Below, piece after piece: positions 32,614-43,719 of a DNA stretch of 64,000 nt (its first letter is position 1; each line of letters begins with the position of its first letter). The stretch is from Oikopleura dioica (Eukaryota; Chordata; Appendicularia; Copelata; Oikopleuridae), in assembly GCA_907165135.1 (NCBI GenBank), contig OU015568.1, forward strand, positions 14,705,208 to 14,769,207, given 5' to 3'. The translations under genes were made by a program, and so were the position numbers. The notes below the pieces were generated by a model. The model had not been told where the DNA came from. It worked only from the letters and a program-made list of their open reading frames with translations, and searched no databases.

Positions 32614-32932
32614 AAACATGCACTAATAAATAAGTATTACTAGAAATAATGATATTCTGTCATAACTTAGTATTTGTTTGTTGATTGCAATTAACTGAAA
32701 GGAAAATTTTATTAAACAATGATTAAACATACAATGTCGCATTACTTTGAGGAAGTTTATCCATCATATTTACGTATGATTATCTCTTCCGGCTATTTTT
32801 GAACCGGTTGAGGCACACACGGGTGGCGCCCGAGCGCTCCGTCCCCGTCGGGCAATATCTTGCTCTTCAAATTTCGCTATAATTTTTAATAATTTATGAC
32901 TATTTATTTTTAAATTATGGCCTTTGTATTTA

Positions 32933-35900
32933 ATGGCAAGAAACCGGACAAAAAAAACCGGTAAAGAAAAGAAGCCGAGAAAGAAAAGAGGGCCCTACGG
33001 AAGTTCGTCGACTTTGAAAGAGAGAGCGGATGCATTGAAAATCATCGTCGCAAGAAAGGATGCAGGAGAATCGTAAGTTGTTAGATTTTTTAATATTTTC
33101 TTTAATCTTGCACTATTTTTACTAATGAAAGATTATCATAAAATGAAACTAAAGTCGTAATCGTAAGTTACAAATACCTGCCCAATGCCCTTTTAAACAA
33201 TCATCAAAAAATCACAAAAATTCCATCAAGGAAATTAATGGTGATGAGTCGACACCCTTAAATGCCTTCTTCAAAATAATCTTTATCGGTTTTTAACAAA
33301 ATTTATTAACAAAGTTTATAATGGAAACAGTTTCATAATCGATCTTTATATACGGCTTTCCTCGGCGCATGCTTTCCAAATCCGATTCTACAACTTCAAG
33401 GCGTTCTGATTAAGAATTGCGCGAATTTGTTTGATCCTCTGAGGCCGTAATGGTGGGCGCTTACGTGGACGAGTGGTGCTTGAAGGTTGTGTCGGAGGGG
33501 CCCCAGGGATCAAGATCGCCGTTAGAGAAGATCGTGTTCGAAGTAGCTTCCAGGTTGTCGGCCCAGTATTTGATTCTAAACCGATGTTAGGGACGAATAG
33601 TAAAGAAAACAAATATCCGCCGTTTCTATTGCGTGAAAATACACGACTCGCGGATTCTTTTAAAATTTCAAACTTTTACACTTTAGCTCAACATTGCGGA
33701 ATAGCTTCTTTGGATCATAGTCAAGCTCGTCCGCTGGTGGAAGGCTTGTTTTGCTTTTTATACAAGCTCGAAAATAAACAGGGAAAAGATTGTTTCTTTT
33801 AAAACTCTTTCCTGTCAGTTTTGTAGATTGGAAGAAGAGAGCTTAAGGAGGTGCTTTGTTAGAATTTCGTTAAGCTTTTACCAAAGGGGGAGGACTTACG
33901 GCTTATCTTCAAGTTCTTCTTCGAGCCCCTGCTCAAGAATTTGGCGCGGATTAGGTAACGATGATTTGGACTGGGGAATGAAGACTTTGTTTTTCAGGAA
34001 ATCTTGGAATCGCTCAGCGTATAAGCCAGGCCGCACCACTAGAATTGACGTTTTTTGAATTGATTTTTTTTATGAAAAGAAGACCTGAAATCCCGTCGCC
34101 ATTTGTGTAAAGATTTTTGATGAAATATTCCGTTTTCTTGAGAATTTTGTGGCACTGGAGGATGTCGATAATTCCACAATAAATATGAACTTGTGTGCCG
34201 TCGGGAAGTAGTGCAGGCAAGCCCTAGTTCTGGTCGACTTTGTGCTGAGAGAGTTGAAGATTCACTTGCGAGTCAGTGAAGACCTGCTCCATTGGCGACG
34301 AGTATAAGGCAGAGCGCTATAACGAAAATGAGGATGGGTCAATAAGAATGCTCAAATAAGTCCTCCGACTAATAAGGAACCCGGATTTCAAAGCCAAGGC
34401 ATGAAAAAGATTGAAATTCATAGATTAAATACAATCGGGGTTCTGATGGGCTGGAGGCTTTTTTTGAGCATTTTTATTCGTCCAAAAAGAACTGTCTGAA
34501 CGAAGTTTTAGGAAGATAGACTTACTTTGTGAAAGGATTTCTTGTTTCGTTTTCTTTTGACCAGAGAGCTCTTGCCTGAGTTGCCTCTGGAATTACTCGC
34601 GCTCAAGCTCATCGACTCCATACTAGCAATCTCCGTTGTAGAAGTTCTTGAGGATAATTTAGTTTCTCGCCTCGATTAATTGGTTTACCTTAATAGCAGC
34701 TCCAGAAGCAGTTTCGAGCTGGATGTCATTTGTTCCATTGGAAAGTGATTTCTCGTTGATGATGATTTCCATGTCTTCAGAGTCGGTCAACAGCGTCAAG
34801 TCTCATCCAAAAGTTATTAGTGTTGAAAATCTAATGGAGGATAGAGTGAATGTTTATCGGAAGAATTGATCCTACCTTGAACTTGGAGACAGATTTGAAT
34901 TTGTCAACGTGCTCTTTTGGGACTTGGGCGATTTCCAAAAGTCTTCGTAGTCAATCAAGGTACCTCGCTAAAGATTTTCATGCAGTGCTTGTTGTCTGGG
35001 TTGACATGTGGGCGAGGATGTTCATGTCGACGGTTGCGCCAAGATTGTCGATGCTGGAAAGGAAGATTTAAAAGTGACGATTAGTCCTGAGACTTAAACC
35101 AAATTCGCTTATTATTACTTTGCCCTGCTTTATGAGCTCTTCAATCAAACCAGAGTCGTAAAGGGCCATGTAGATGTCACCGTGGGTACCATCCTTGAGG
35201 TTGTAGAGATCCTTGGTGGGGACGGGGAGAAGGGTTTCTTTGTTGATTCGTTGGAAGCTGGTTGAACATTTTGATGTCGACCTGGCAGTTGTTGTTCTTT
35301 CGGAGGATCTTTCGGGTGTCTTCTTCGGTGTTGAAGGAGTTCATCAAAACCAAGGGGACGTTGGTCTCGTAGGTCTTGTTCAAGTGCTCGATTTGCTGAA
35401 CAGTCAAGTCCAAAAAGTTCAATCCAGATCTGACGGAAATGATCGACTTGGGACAAGTGAAGCCCGTGGAAGTACCGCGACCACCATTGAGCTTGATGAC
35501 GACCACTTTCGTTTTTCCAACGATCAGAGCCTTAAAATTACGTTAAGATATGTCCAGATTGGCAATGACCTTGGTATACACAAAGACAAAGTACGATATT
35601 GGTATGATCACAAGGACAAGACATACGCGAGCCTCGAAGTGCATGGAACTGAAGACAATCGACAAGTTTATAACGCTGGAAGAATTGATTTCGAGAAGTA
35701 GTAGCCTAATAACAATTCTCTAATTAATTCTTATAACTTTAGAACCATCCATTTCTCTCTTGCTGACAAAGAGGATGACATCATCGAAGAAGCTGAACTC
35801 ACGAACATTTCCCGCAGAGCCTTAGATGCTGACAATGGAAAAGTTTTACGTCCATTAGACTGTTTCAGAGCTAGAGTAAACAACCATGCAATTCAATATG

Positions 35901-38900
35901 GAAAAACCTGTCCTGAGGAGTACAAAAACAACAGTCGAACATATTCAAGTACTTATTTAGTTGGTAATAAGTGACCTACCTTTTAAATATTAACCAAAAT
36001 TAAGGCAATACCGGAAAAAACCGAAGAGGAAGTACTGTTTCATTAGTCAAACGACTTGGCTTTGGGATGGAAAAACAAACGGAGCAAAAGAAACCAATCG
36101 AATTTTCTAAACTTGCCGGTCATACAGCTGAACTTGTCGATAAAATTAATAATCGTAACCCGTCAGGAACGGCTTCATTTACTCTTATTGTAATGTTAAA
36201 AATACAAAATGAAACCTTTAAAAGATGTTATGAATATAGACGAGAAGAAAGTAGAGCTACAACGTGCACATTCCAAAGGATGGGGCTCCAAGAAGGTGAA
36301 TTGGAATAGAAAGCAGCTCGGAAACAAGCGTATCGGAGCGACGAGCCTTACTGCGATTGCTGCTGATGGTTCAAGAAGATGGTCAACAGGAAATTTTATA
36401 AATATTAATCTTAAAGATAAACCTTTTTAGTAGCTTCGGCAGTTCTAGTTTTCTCCAACCAGTCGTTGAATTCTTTTTTGTCGTCTTCAGCTTTTTGCAT
36501 CGCTCTCTCCGAGTAGTTGTTGATTTTGATCAGATTTTCCTTCTTCTCGGCTGCTTTTAACGACTTTTTCCATTCATACCGGATCATCTAAAATTTTTCT
36601 TTTATAAAATTTATAAAAAATATCAAGTAATCGTGGCGAATATCCCGAAGGAGCTCACTAAAGTCGCCAAAAAACAGCTGATCTACAAGACGGAGAATTT
36701 TTCATATTATTATATGAATATCGTTACGATGACGTGTGATGGCCCGAAGGATCTACATCTATACACAAGTAGCAAGGCTTCGATGACCAATGTGATTTGG
36801 ACGCACATGATCACGAGATGGAATGCTGAACTGGTGGAAGATAATCAGCACATTTTACTTTTATTGGGTTCTTTATCTTATTAAAAAAATAATGAATTAT
36901 TAAAACTATTTAAGACAACGCGTCCCAGCACGGCTTCTTGAAAGGAATGGACGCTGAGCATTCCAACATCGAAATGGCCTTTCTGCTGGCTAATTCCACT
37001 GATCTCTGTCAGGTAATTTTTCCGAAGATGAGTGGTAAGAGATTGAGTGAGCTTTGGTACTGACGTGAATGGAGCTAAATCTAAATGACAAATTGCCTAA
37101 TTTATGAAATGAACAATTTTCTAACTCGAAATTCAAAACTTCAATTTTAATTAATGGCTTCGAAAAATAGAAATTGGAAAAACCGGAGCTGAGATAAAAT
37201 GAGACTAAAACTGGAGCCAGCCGAAGGTACTGTATTCGAAGATAGGCCGGAAAAAAGGAAAATAGGTTTTGGAAAACAACAAGACGGATATTCATAAAGA
37301 GACGAGTAAATCTGTAAATGTTTGGTTATTTTTGTATGTATTAATTGTATCGTTCCTTTTTCAGCGATCGTGAGTTAGGCTTTATGGGGAATAATGAAGA
37401 TAGTGATGGGTTCAATAAATGTCTTAATTTGTCGATAAACAAGATTCAAGCGCACAAAGGAACAAAGGATTTTGTACAAAAATGCAAAGAGAGTAAGCTT
37501 TTAGTTGATAAAAGTTGCAAACAAATTGAAATTGAAAATTGGTAAAATAAGAAAAAGAATCTTCGCTTGAAAATGGAGCTGAATTCGAAGGTTTCCGAAG
37601 AATGGTCGTGCGGGCGGAGCAGCGGGTGGTCATCTCGAGCTTTTTTGAGAACGAGAGTGTTAACTTGTTGCAGCTTCGAGGATCTGGCAGTCGGAGCAGA
37701 CGAACTTCGGGTCGTCGCGGACGTCTTTCGGGTTAACGTTGAGGCAGAACATGTGGTACCATTTTGCGCAGCGCTCGAAATAGACCCGCTCGAATTTGTT
37801 GCCGTCTGGACGCTTGCATTGGCCTAAAAATGCGTGAAAACACAAAAACTTTATCCATCTTACCAGCAACGCAAGGTCCATCATCGTCAACATCCTCGTC
37901 GTCGTCCTCGTTTTCACTCGTTTCTTGTTGAAATTGAGTCCGAGCTCCTTTGTTTTTCTTCCGCGGATTCTGCGAGCGTCGTGGGAGATCGGAATCCTTA
38001 TCGCGTCGTTTACGATTCGGCGCCTTGTTTTAGAGATAAGAACATTTCAAATTTTCAAAAAAAAAACGCTTACGTCGCAGCTCATGGTGTAAGTTCCAGA
38101 AGTAGCATTTGGGAAAAGGAAGGAGTTGAACTAGAACTGAATCGCTGCAGCATCTGACTGGCCAGAAGAGCCGAACTGGAAGTCAACGATTGCATTGGGG
38201 CAGACGTTGAGGACTTCGAGGGTCGAACTTTTTCGCCTTCAATAGTGTTCAATTAAACCATATTTCATAGAAACTTACGATTATGACTAGGAAGTTGAGG
38301 GCGTAAAATGCATCCAGCAAATAGTCCAGCTAGGAATTCACTTGTACATCAATTGATGCTACCATGCTTGAGAACCTCTTTCAGGAACATTATCTAACCA
38401 AAGTTGTTCGTTGAATGATGAGATTTGGAGACTTACTAAATATTGAAAGTTGTTTTGCGATCTGAGGTCGAGCTTTTCAACGAGATTTTTACAAAGCCTC
38501 ACGTGGTCCACGATGACAAGGCAAATTTCAAAATGCGAACATAAGATTATTGGGAAGGGATTCGAATTGTGGAAGAGCAACAATACTTCTGCCACGGAAG
38601 CAACTGAACCTGGAAGTGTCTCGATCTAAAAGTAGTTTTCTGTAAATCCATGGTTGACGATGTGATTCAGTAAAACGTAGAAAGCAGGTTGAAATTCTGC
38701 TCCCTCATCGAAGCATCGTTTGAGGCATTCTTTTCTGAGAAAAAATGTTGAGGGTCTCGAATTTATCTTGAAAGTACCTAATTGATTGAGAACTAGAGAA
38801 GTCGCAGGATATAAAGGAAGCTTTTTTGAAGAATGAATGTGTAAGAGCAATGAATGGCATTCCAAACGCCGAGTATGTTCAGTTTCCGGAAAGAGTTATG

Positions 38901-39778
38901 TAATGATCAGGCCCGTTTTTCAACTTGAGGATGAGAATGAGATCGTCGACGGGATTCACGAACTTGTCTCCTTGCTTCACACCGAAGTTGAACTTTGAGA
39001 CGACTTCTTTATTGATGTTGAGATCGAATCCTATTGTATAAATTGAGGCATCTCCACTATCTGGCTGTAAGATTACCTGAAAATAACTTCAAATCATGGA
39101 TTTTCATTGCAATTTACCTTATTTGGATCGATCCACAAGCCGATGTTTGAATTAAAAGCTTCGTAGATGTCCTTGTCCGGCGAGAACACTTTCGAATCGA
39201 TGATCTGAAACTGCGCCAGCGTCTTTCCCGTATTCTGCGATCGCTCGTTCCAAAAATTTCAGCTTTCCAAAGTCGATTGCTTTGCTTGAAACAGCCTTTG
39301 CGGAATAAGCTCAATCTCGTGCTTGTCTAGCCAACTGGTAACTTCTTTGTACACGGAGTAGTAGATTTCTTTGTTGATCCTCTCGGTTCGGGCGATGAAA
39401 CTGGCAAGGATTGGTTTGTGGTCAGAAATGGTTATTGAAGGATGTGAAGAATAAGACAGACATTCTACGGATTGTTGTCATTGGCACATATTGATCGCTG
39501 GTTTCTGGGAAATCATCTTGAGTAGTTGAGCTCTCGAATTTTCTTCGTTGATTTTTTCTTTCTAAATAAATTTAAGCCGGCGGATCAGGGATATCACGCA
39601 ACTCTCGGCAAGTTGATGCGATCATGGGTGACAGAGCAGTACGCGAAAAATGATGAACCACCGAATCGAGCTGACGCAGTCCTCAAAGTCAATGAAGCGG
39701 TCTACTGTATTCACCCAGATTGCATCATTGGTTCTTATGCAAGAAGGAAAGTTAATTTTGCATTCAAAAGAATGTGAG
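32933..39778 (+). CDS. pogo/Tigger-type DDE transposase, multi-exon
   Basis: Exons read 32933-33072, 35548-35697, 35743-35963, 36005-about 36190, about 36231-36430, about 36630-36867, 36915-37012 and 39577-about 39778. Exon 1 is very basic (KKTGKEKKPRKKRGPYG, a likely nuclear signal and DNA-binding arm), then LKERADALKIIVARKDAGES joins to YVQIGNDLGIHKDKVRYWY, forming a helix-turn-helix. The DDE_1 core is complete: NIDEKK (first Asp), ILLLLDNASQHG (second Asp, split by an intron after LLL), NSTDLCQ joining to PADQGYHATLGKLMRSW (third Asp). The splice joins at 36,867/36,915 and 37,012/39,577 restore these motifs exactly. Introns of 2.5 and 2.6 kb are huge for this genome and contain antisense host-gene pieces. 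The join at about 36,190/36,231 and the 36,430/36,630 join are uncertain. The end may continue into the C48 exons. Confidence 0.75.
34040..34320 (-). pseudogene. Fragment of phosphatidylinositol 4-phosphate 5-kinase (PIP5K)
   Basis: Antisense within transposase intron 1. The stretch GLPALLPDGTQVHIYCGIID and following ILQCHKILKK and NGDGIS correspond to the conserved PIP5K segment around YIGIIDILQSY, KKLEH and DGDTVS. An in-frame TAG (34,224-34,226 on the + strand as CTA) sits just before it, and only about 60-70 residues of the kinase are present. The piece ends at a CAG/GT splice-donor-like junction, so genomic rather than processed sequence seems to have been captured. Confidence 0.7.
34689..35530 (-). 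pseudogene. Fragment of UTP-glucose-1-phosphate uridylyltransferase (UGP2)
   Basis: Antisense within transposase intron 1. Clear UGP2 blocks in order: VVIKLNGGRGTSTG (nucleotide-binding loop), FLDLTVQQIEHLNKTY, VPLVLMNSFNTEEDT, then after a one-base frame break INKETLLPV and GDIYMALYDSGL, NLGATVDMNILAHM, EIAQVPKEHVDKFKSVSKFK, IFNTNN and DIQLETASGAAIK. Stops and frame breaks interrupt it at several points (for example after HMSTQTTSTA and inside the AVDRL segment), and the N- and C-terminal thirds are absent. Introns are still present, so it is a captured genomic segment and not a retrocopy. Confidence 0.85.
36411..36589 (-). other. 59-codon antisense coiled-coil piece inside a transposase intron
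   Basis: Reads MIRYEWKKSLKAAEKK, then Lys/Glu-rich helix to EFNDWLEKTRTAEATKK. A TTTTAG lies immediately before the ATG, as if it were an internal exon. It fits the pattern of antisense captured exons in this element, but I cannot name the parent gene. Confidence 0.3.
37345..37545 (+). other. 66-codon open frame in transposase intron
   Basis: Contains FNKCLNLSINKIQAHKG and a Lys-rich end; no known domain. It may be an exon piece of the element or chance. Confidence 0.2.
37660..38060 (-). pseudogene. PHD-finger fragment, KDM5-like
   Basis: Two exons separated by a GT-AG intron at about 37,828-37,866 give a basic stretch (KRRDKD, PRKKNKGAR), an acidic stretch (ENEDDDEDVDDDG) and a PHD finger: CVAGQCKRPDG, ERCAKWYHMFC, FVCSDC. 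The Cys4-His-Cys3 layout and the preceding acidic linker resemble the third PHD finger of KDM5 demethylases. It ends in a stop directly after the finger. It lies antisense in the large transposase intron. It could instead be a small expressed nuclear protein, since I see no stop inside it. Confidence 0.55.
38275..39440 (-). pseudogene. Fragment of OCRL/INPP5B inositol polyphosphate 5-phosphatase
   Basis: Antisense in the large transposase intron. In order along the - strand: SDHKPILASF (5-phosphatase catalytic SDHKPV motif), an ASH-domain segment ending LILKLKNGPDHYITLSGN, and a RhoGAP-like segment with TLPGSVASVAEVLLLFH and AGLFAGCILRPQLP. These match OCRL blocks (SVAEALLIF, TLFTSLLLRPPP, FLTISGNY) in the same order. 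Exons are separated by short introns, but frames do not join throughout and the 5-phosphatase N-terminal two thirds are missing here. Confidence 0.75.
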
Positions 39779-39899
39779 AGCTATAACTTTTAGAAACAGT
39801 ACCTAGTGCATTTCTCCTGATCAGTTTTCTTTCGAAAGTTCTTTGTAAGAGCCGGCAGAGTTTGAACGCATATTCTTCTTGATACAGGCAGCACTCGTT

Positions 39900-41131
39900 C
39901 AATTTGATCCTAAAAATGAAATTAAAAGTAATAAAAAGTGAAATTAATGATAAAAGCGGACTTCTTCACGCTGATCTCGTCAACGAGGAGAAAAACCACG
40001 TCAATCGAGAACTTCCAAAGGCCCCAGAAGAAGAAAAGGCGCGAAAAAAACGAAGAGAAGGAAAAGAATCACTCTACAAGCTCTACAGCAAAGAAGTTTT
40101 GCAAGACTTTCTTTATAAGGACCCGATTATCGAAAGCGATCGCTTTTCTTATAAAACGCGAATAGAACTGAAGGTAATTAATTTGAGAGATATTTTCTGA
40201 TTTTAACTTTTTTTAGGAACCCGACATTGAATTGGAAGAGAGAGTGAAGAAGATTATTCAACTGAAAAACGCAGCAAAAGCTCGAAAATGCGCCGAAACG
40301 AAGAAAAAGAGGAAAATGGAAAGAAGTCAAACCAAGAAAAACCCGATCCCCGATGAGCCTGAAAAAGCACCAGAGGAGAAGGAAGAAGAAGTCGAATCCG
40401 AAGCCGAGGAACCAGAAAGAAAGATCCCAAGGGAGGAGCCACGGAACCGATATGTCCTGGGTCAATTGCTCACTCCAGCGGATTTCGAGAGCATCAGAGG
40501 CAATCGATGGTTTTTCAGCACAGCAGTCGACGCTTTTTTACCGTGTTCTTGAGCATGAACATCCTGAAATTGCGGCAATATCCGTGAATGTATCTGTAAG
40601 TCTATAAAATTTTTTAAAGAATAACTATTTTCTAAGATTTCTTTGGCCAGTCAATCACCGGAAATGGCGAAGAATTTTTTCAGTGGAAGATTGTTCGAGA
40701 CAAAGGAAAGAATCCTGATTCCAATCCATCAATCGTAAGTTAAATAAATATCTATTTTTATGCACTAATGGACTTCTTCCTAATTAAATTTCATTCTAGT
40801 GATCCTATTGGTCATTATTCTCTACTTCAACTCGATCTTGCTCTACAGGAATGTACCTACTTTGATAGCCTTGCAAATCTCTATGGAACTTCTCAAGAAA
40901 AATCCGATGCTAAAAAAAAGAAAAAAGAAATTTTGGACTTGCTTCTACCTTTCATTGGACAACGATTTGACGAACAATTTGCCCGTGGATTCATCAAAAA
41001 CACATTTCTGGACAAGAACATTGCGAGCCCGTCAACTGGAAAATGGCGATCGAAATGCGCAGAGCTACCGACAATGCAATTGGATGGACACTCCTGTGGT
41101 CCGTGGATTTGTCACTTTGCGGATTGTCTAG
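39900..41131 (+). CDS. Ulp1/C48-like SUMO-protease domain protein of the giant element
   Basis: An acidic and basic low-complexity N-terminal region (Lys/Glu-rich, with KARKKRREGKE and EKEEEVESEAEE) is followed by a C48 peptidase core: GNRW, then ITGNGEEFFQWK, GHYSLLQLDL (catalytic His), TYFDSLANLYG (catalytic Asp), MQLDGHSCGPWICHFAD (oxyanion Gln and catalytic Cys). All four active-site residues are present. Introns lie at about 40,172-40,216, 40,593-40,637 and 40,735-40,798. The frame slips at about 40,532-40,540 in a run of six T. Because the transposase ends about 120 bases upstream on the same strand, the two may be one gene or two. Ulp1 modules occur in some eukaryotic DNA transposons, but I know of none in a pogo/Tigger element. 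Confidence 0.65.
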
Positions 41132-41144
41132 GAAAGCGATTTAT

Positions 41145-41300
41145 AATTTACCTTGATTTCTTGTCGAATTCTTTTTTGATGAAAGCAGCAATGTTCTTTC
41201 GTTCCCGGAAAGTGCGTTTTTGGCCTTCGAGAGCTTGCTGAGAGTACTGATCCGTGAAGGTGTAGAAGCTGGATGTGTGGAACTCGCGGAAGATGAACGT
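41145..41300 (-). pseudogene. Fragment of LC8 dynein light chain
   Basis: The - strand reads QALEGQKR...KNIAAFIKKEFDKK, matching the central part of LC8 (IAAFIKKEFDKK is nearly invariant). It ends at a GT donor at the position where LC8 genes commonly have an intron; the C-terminal exon is absent. It is antisense to, and immediately follows, the protease gene. Confidence 0.75.
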
Positions 41301-41733
41301 CTTTTTTTTACAAATTTGCCGTCTAGATCTTTCAGTCAGATTAGACTTACTAAGCCAGTCTTTAATTGATTCAAAAATGAGCAGTTCTTGCTTTTATACC
41401 TCGCTGAATTGATAGCCCCGTTTTCTCGGAGATAGCGAGTGATGTTGTGCGAAGTCGCGTTTTGGGAGCTCTTCTTCAAGTGAATAAAGGGATTTGACAG
41501 GAAAAAGCTTAGAATGTTGATGTCATGCCACTAAAAAGGGTAAACAGACTAATAGATTAAGAGAAATGGCTGGAATATTTTTAGACAGTTGTTTGAGTTT
41601 TCAGAATATCACGCGGAAACATTCCTACAGAAAGACAAATCAATAACGAGCGAAATAAATATAGTGGTCGATGATTAACGGAGAATATCTATTGCGAGAC
41701 AAAGGTGCGGCAGAACGAGTCGTAAATAAAATA

Positions 41734-42121
41734 GGTGGTGGTCTAAACTTTGAAGTTCGTATGTGCGATAAGAACTTCGGGTGGCCTAAACTTTGATCGT
41801 TCCCATGTGTGGCTCTTTGAGAAAGTGGCCTAAACTTTGAATTTCCCCGGAGGCGCTTCTGCCATCGGTGACTAGAGCTCTGCCTGCTAAGGCCACTACG
41901 CTTTAATCAGACCAATTAGGTTTACGGTTTTCATTCAGGGTGATGACACATGGAACTAGTCAGAGCGCCTCAGGGGAAATTCAAAGTTTAGACCACTTTC
42001 ACACATGGAAAGAATCAAAGATTAGGCCACTTTCTCATAGAATCACACATGGGAAGAATCAAAGTTTAGGCCACACAAAGTTCTTATCGCACGTAAGAAC
42101 TTCAAAGTTTAGACCACCACC
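41734..42121. mobile_element. MITE-like foldback element nested in the giant element
   Basis: Starts GGTGGTGGTCTAAACTTTG and ends with its inverse; TA flanks both sides (41,732-41,733 and 42,122-42,123). The arms pair over about 130 bases and contain repeats of a unit of about 36 bases around GTGGCCTAAACTTTGAT, with one extra unit in the right arm. No open frame; presumably mobilised by another transposase. Confidence 0.8.
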
Positions 42122-42190
42122 TATTTTAGTACAAGCAGCAGTGTTTTAAACAAGACTGAGTTTACATGAAGTATCCGGCATTTTTGTATA

Positions 42191-42760
42191 AATGATTGCT
42201 GAAGATGTGAAGAGCATTGCCCCATTCCTTATCCTCTGCAATCTTCCGCGTTTCGAGGGAATTCTCGCGCTTTGGAAACGAGTTTCGCCAGTTGTTTGCT
42301 TTTCGATGTTGCCACTCGACATGGGCGGGATGTCGATAGAAGACGGAGTAGTTTTTGCTCTTCAAAAGATTTGGGACGCAGAACCACCTCGCTCTATAAA
42401 CCAAAAGTAAAAGAAGACAAACGGAAATTTTAACTTACTGTTGCGGGTGGCGTAGAGGTACTTGAAGATCGAAGCACGTCAATATTGATCGCATTCATCT
42501 TGCGCGAAATATTCTCGACTGACATTGAACGCTTCGCGACTGGGAGAACGTCTCGCCGTGTGTTCAAGTTTCTACGAAGGATTAACAATGAAGGAATTGC
42601 AAAAATTGTCATTACTTTTTGGCGAATCTTTTGGGACGCTGATATTTCCGGGAATAGCTTGGTAAGCTCCAGACGCAGTGGACAATGCGCTCATCCATCG
42701 ACGTTGCTTCTCGTAGCTTTCCGCTGCAAGCAGGACATTGTCAATGATTTTATACATTCG
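42191..42760 (-). other. Antisense exon-like pieces of unknown parent gene
   Basis: Two open stretches (IDIPPMSSGNIEKQTTG near 42,300 and IDNVLLAAESYEKQRRW followed by MSALSTASGAYQAIPGN near 42,700) look like conserved coding sequence bordered by splice signals, in the same antisense orientation as the other captured fragments. I could not identify the source genes. Confidence 0.3.
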
Positions 42761-42984
42761 TAGTCGATAAATTCCATAGTTTAATTGTTAGATTAGCGGG
42801 ACATGAAGCTATCAATTAATTATTTAGCAAATGATCCTAGTTGGCGATTTTTACCGAGTTATTTTCCCGTGGAATCAAATGCGCAGTCTTGAACGGTGTC
42901 TGTTTGTCCTTTTAGCGTCCTCTCAAATTCGCCACTTTTAAATTCCTAAATCTAGATCGCTTTAAAATGGAGTAAAAGAGAGAA

Positions 42985-43060
42985 GTCGTTACTTGATTTG
43001 CGAGTCTTCGAAAGCAGTGACGAGTAGACTGAATTGAGGATGGAAAATGGTTCTGCTGAA
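42985..43060 (-). pseudogene. WD-repeat exon fragment, LIS1-like
   Basis: RTIFHPQFSLLVTAFEDSQIK aligns with the first WD repeat of PAFAH1B1/LIS1 ([21 protein letters not shown]) at about 12 of 20 positions and stops at a GT donor where the WD repeat would continue. Only one repeat is present. Another WD40 gene could be the source. Confidence 0.5.
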
Positions 43061-43719
43061 CAAGGTAGAATTCGTGGTGCGGCTGTCTGTATTCTTTTGT
43101 CGGCACAATAAAGTGAAGTGGAATCTGCTCTCTGTTCGTGTCCATTATTTCCTGAAACGGTTAATTGTTAAAAGGATAGTAAGCATCTGTTCACTTTTTT
43201 TGATTAATGAACAGAGTATTCTTTTAAAATCGCTAATTAGCTTCCAAAAGGATCTCTCCAGCCGACAGCACAGAGATATGCCAGAGTGGAGAAAAACGAT
43301 TGAAGAAAGGGTAAGAATCAATAATATTTACGCTATTCTGAATAACTTATTCAATTTCTTTTAAAGATTCTCAAATACTGCCGTTGATTTACCTGCTAAG
43401 AAAACTCGCGATTTTATGTCGATTCACGCCGCAAACTCGATGTACAGCTATTGATGACGTCATTACTCCACCACCATAAACCACTGAAAATCATAAATTT
43501 TACTGTCATTCTTATCGCTTCAATAAAACAGACAATATTTAAAAATTAAAAAATAACAATGTTTAAAAAGGTAAAGGTGTATCAAAGGTCAGTGTCAGAA
43601 TATATTCCAAAATGTAATTTCTCTAACTAAGTTCTGGACTTAAACTTCTACAATTGATCTTCCTCTGGAAAAAAAAAGACTGAAATCCCTTGGCTTAATT
43701 TGGCGCTATGATTGGATAA

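Noticed and set aside
32783..32866. GC-rich palindromic stretch as a possible small RNA or ribozyme
   Set aside because: Short stems only; no recognisable catalytic core or conserved RNA fold.
33388..33802. Overlapping open frames on both strands near the transposase first intron
   Set aside because: A Pro/Arg-rich - strand frame and a + strand frame exist, but neither has a domain, start context or splice support.
41840..41920. tRNA-like GC-rich segment in the centre of the MITE
   Set aside because: It has an A-box-like look but I could not build a cloverleaf or find a B box.
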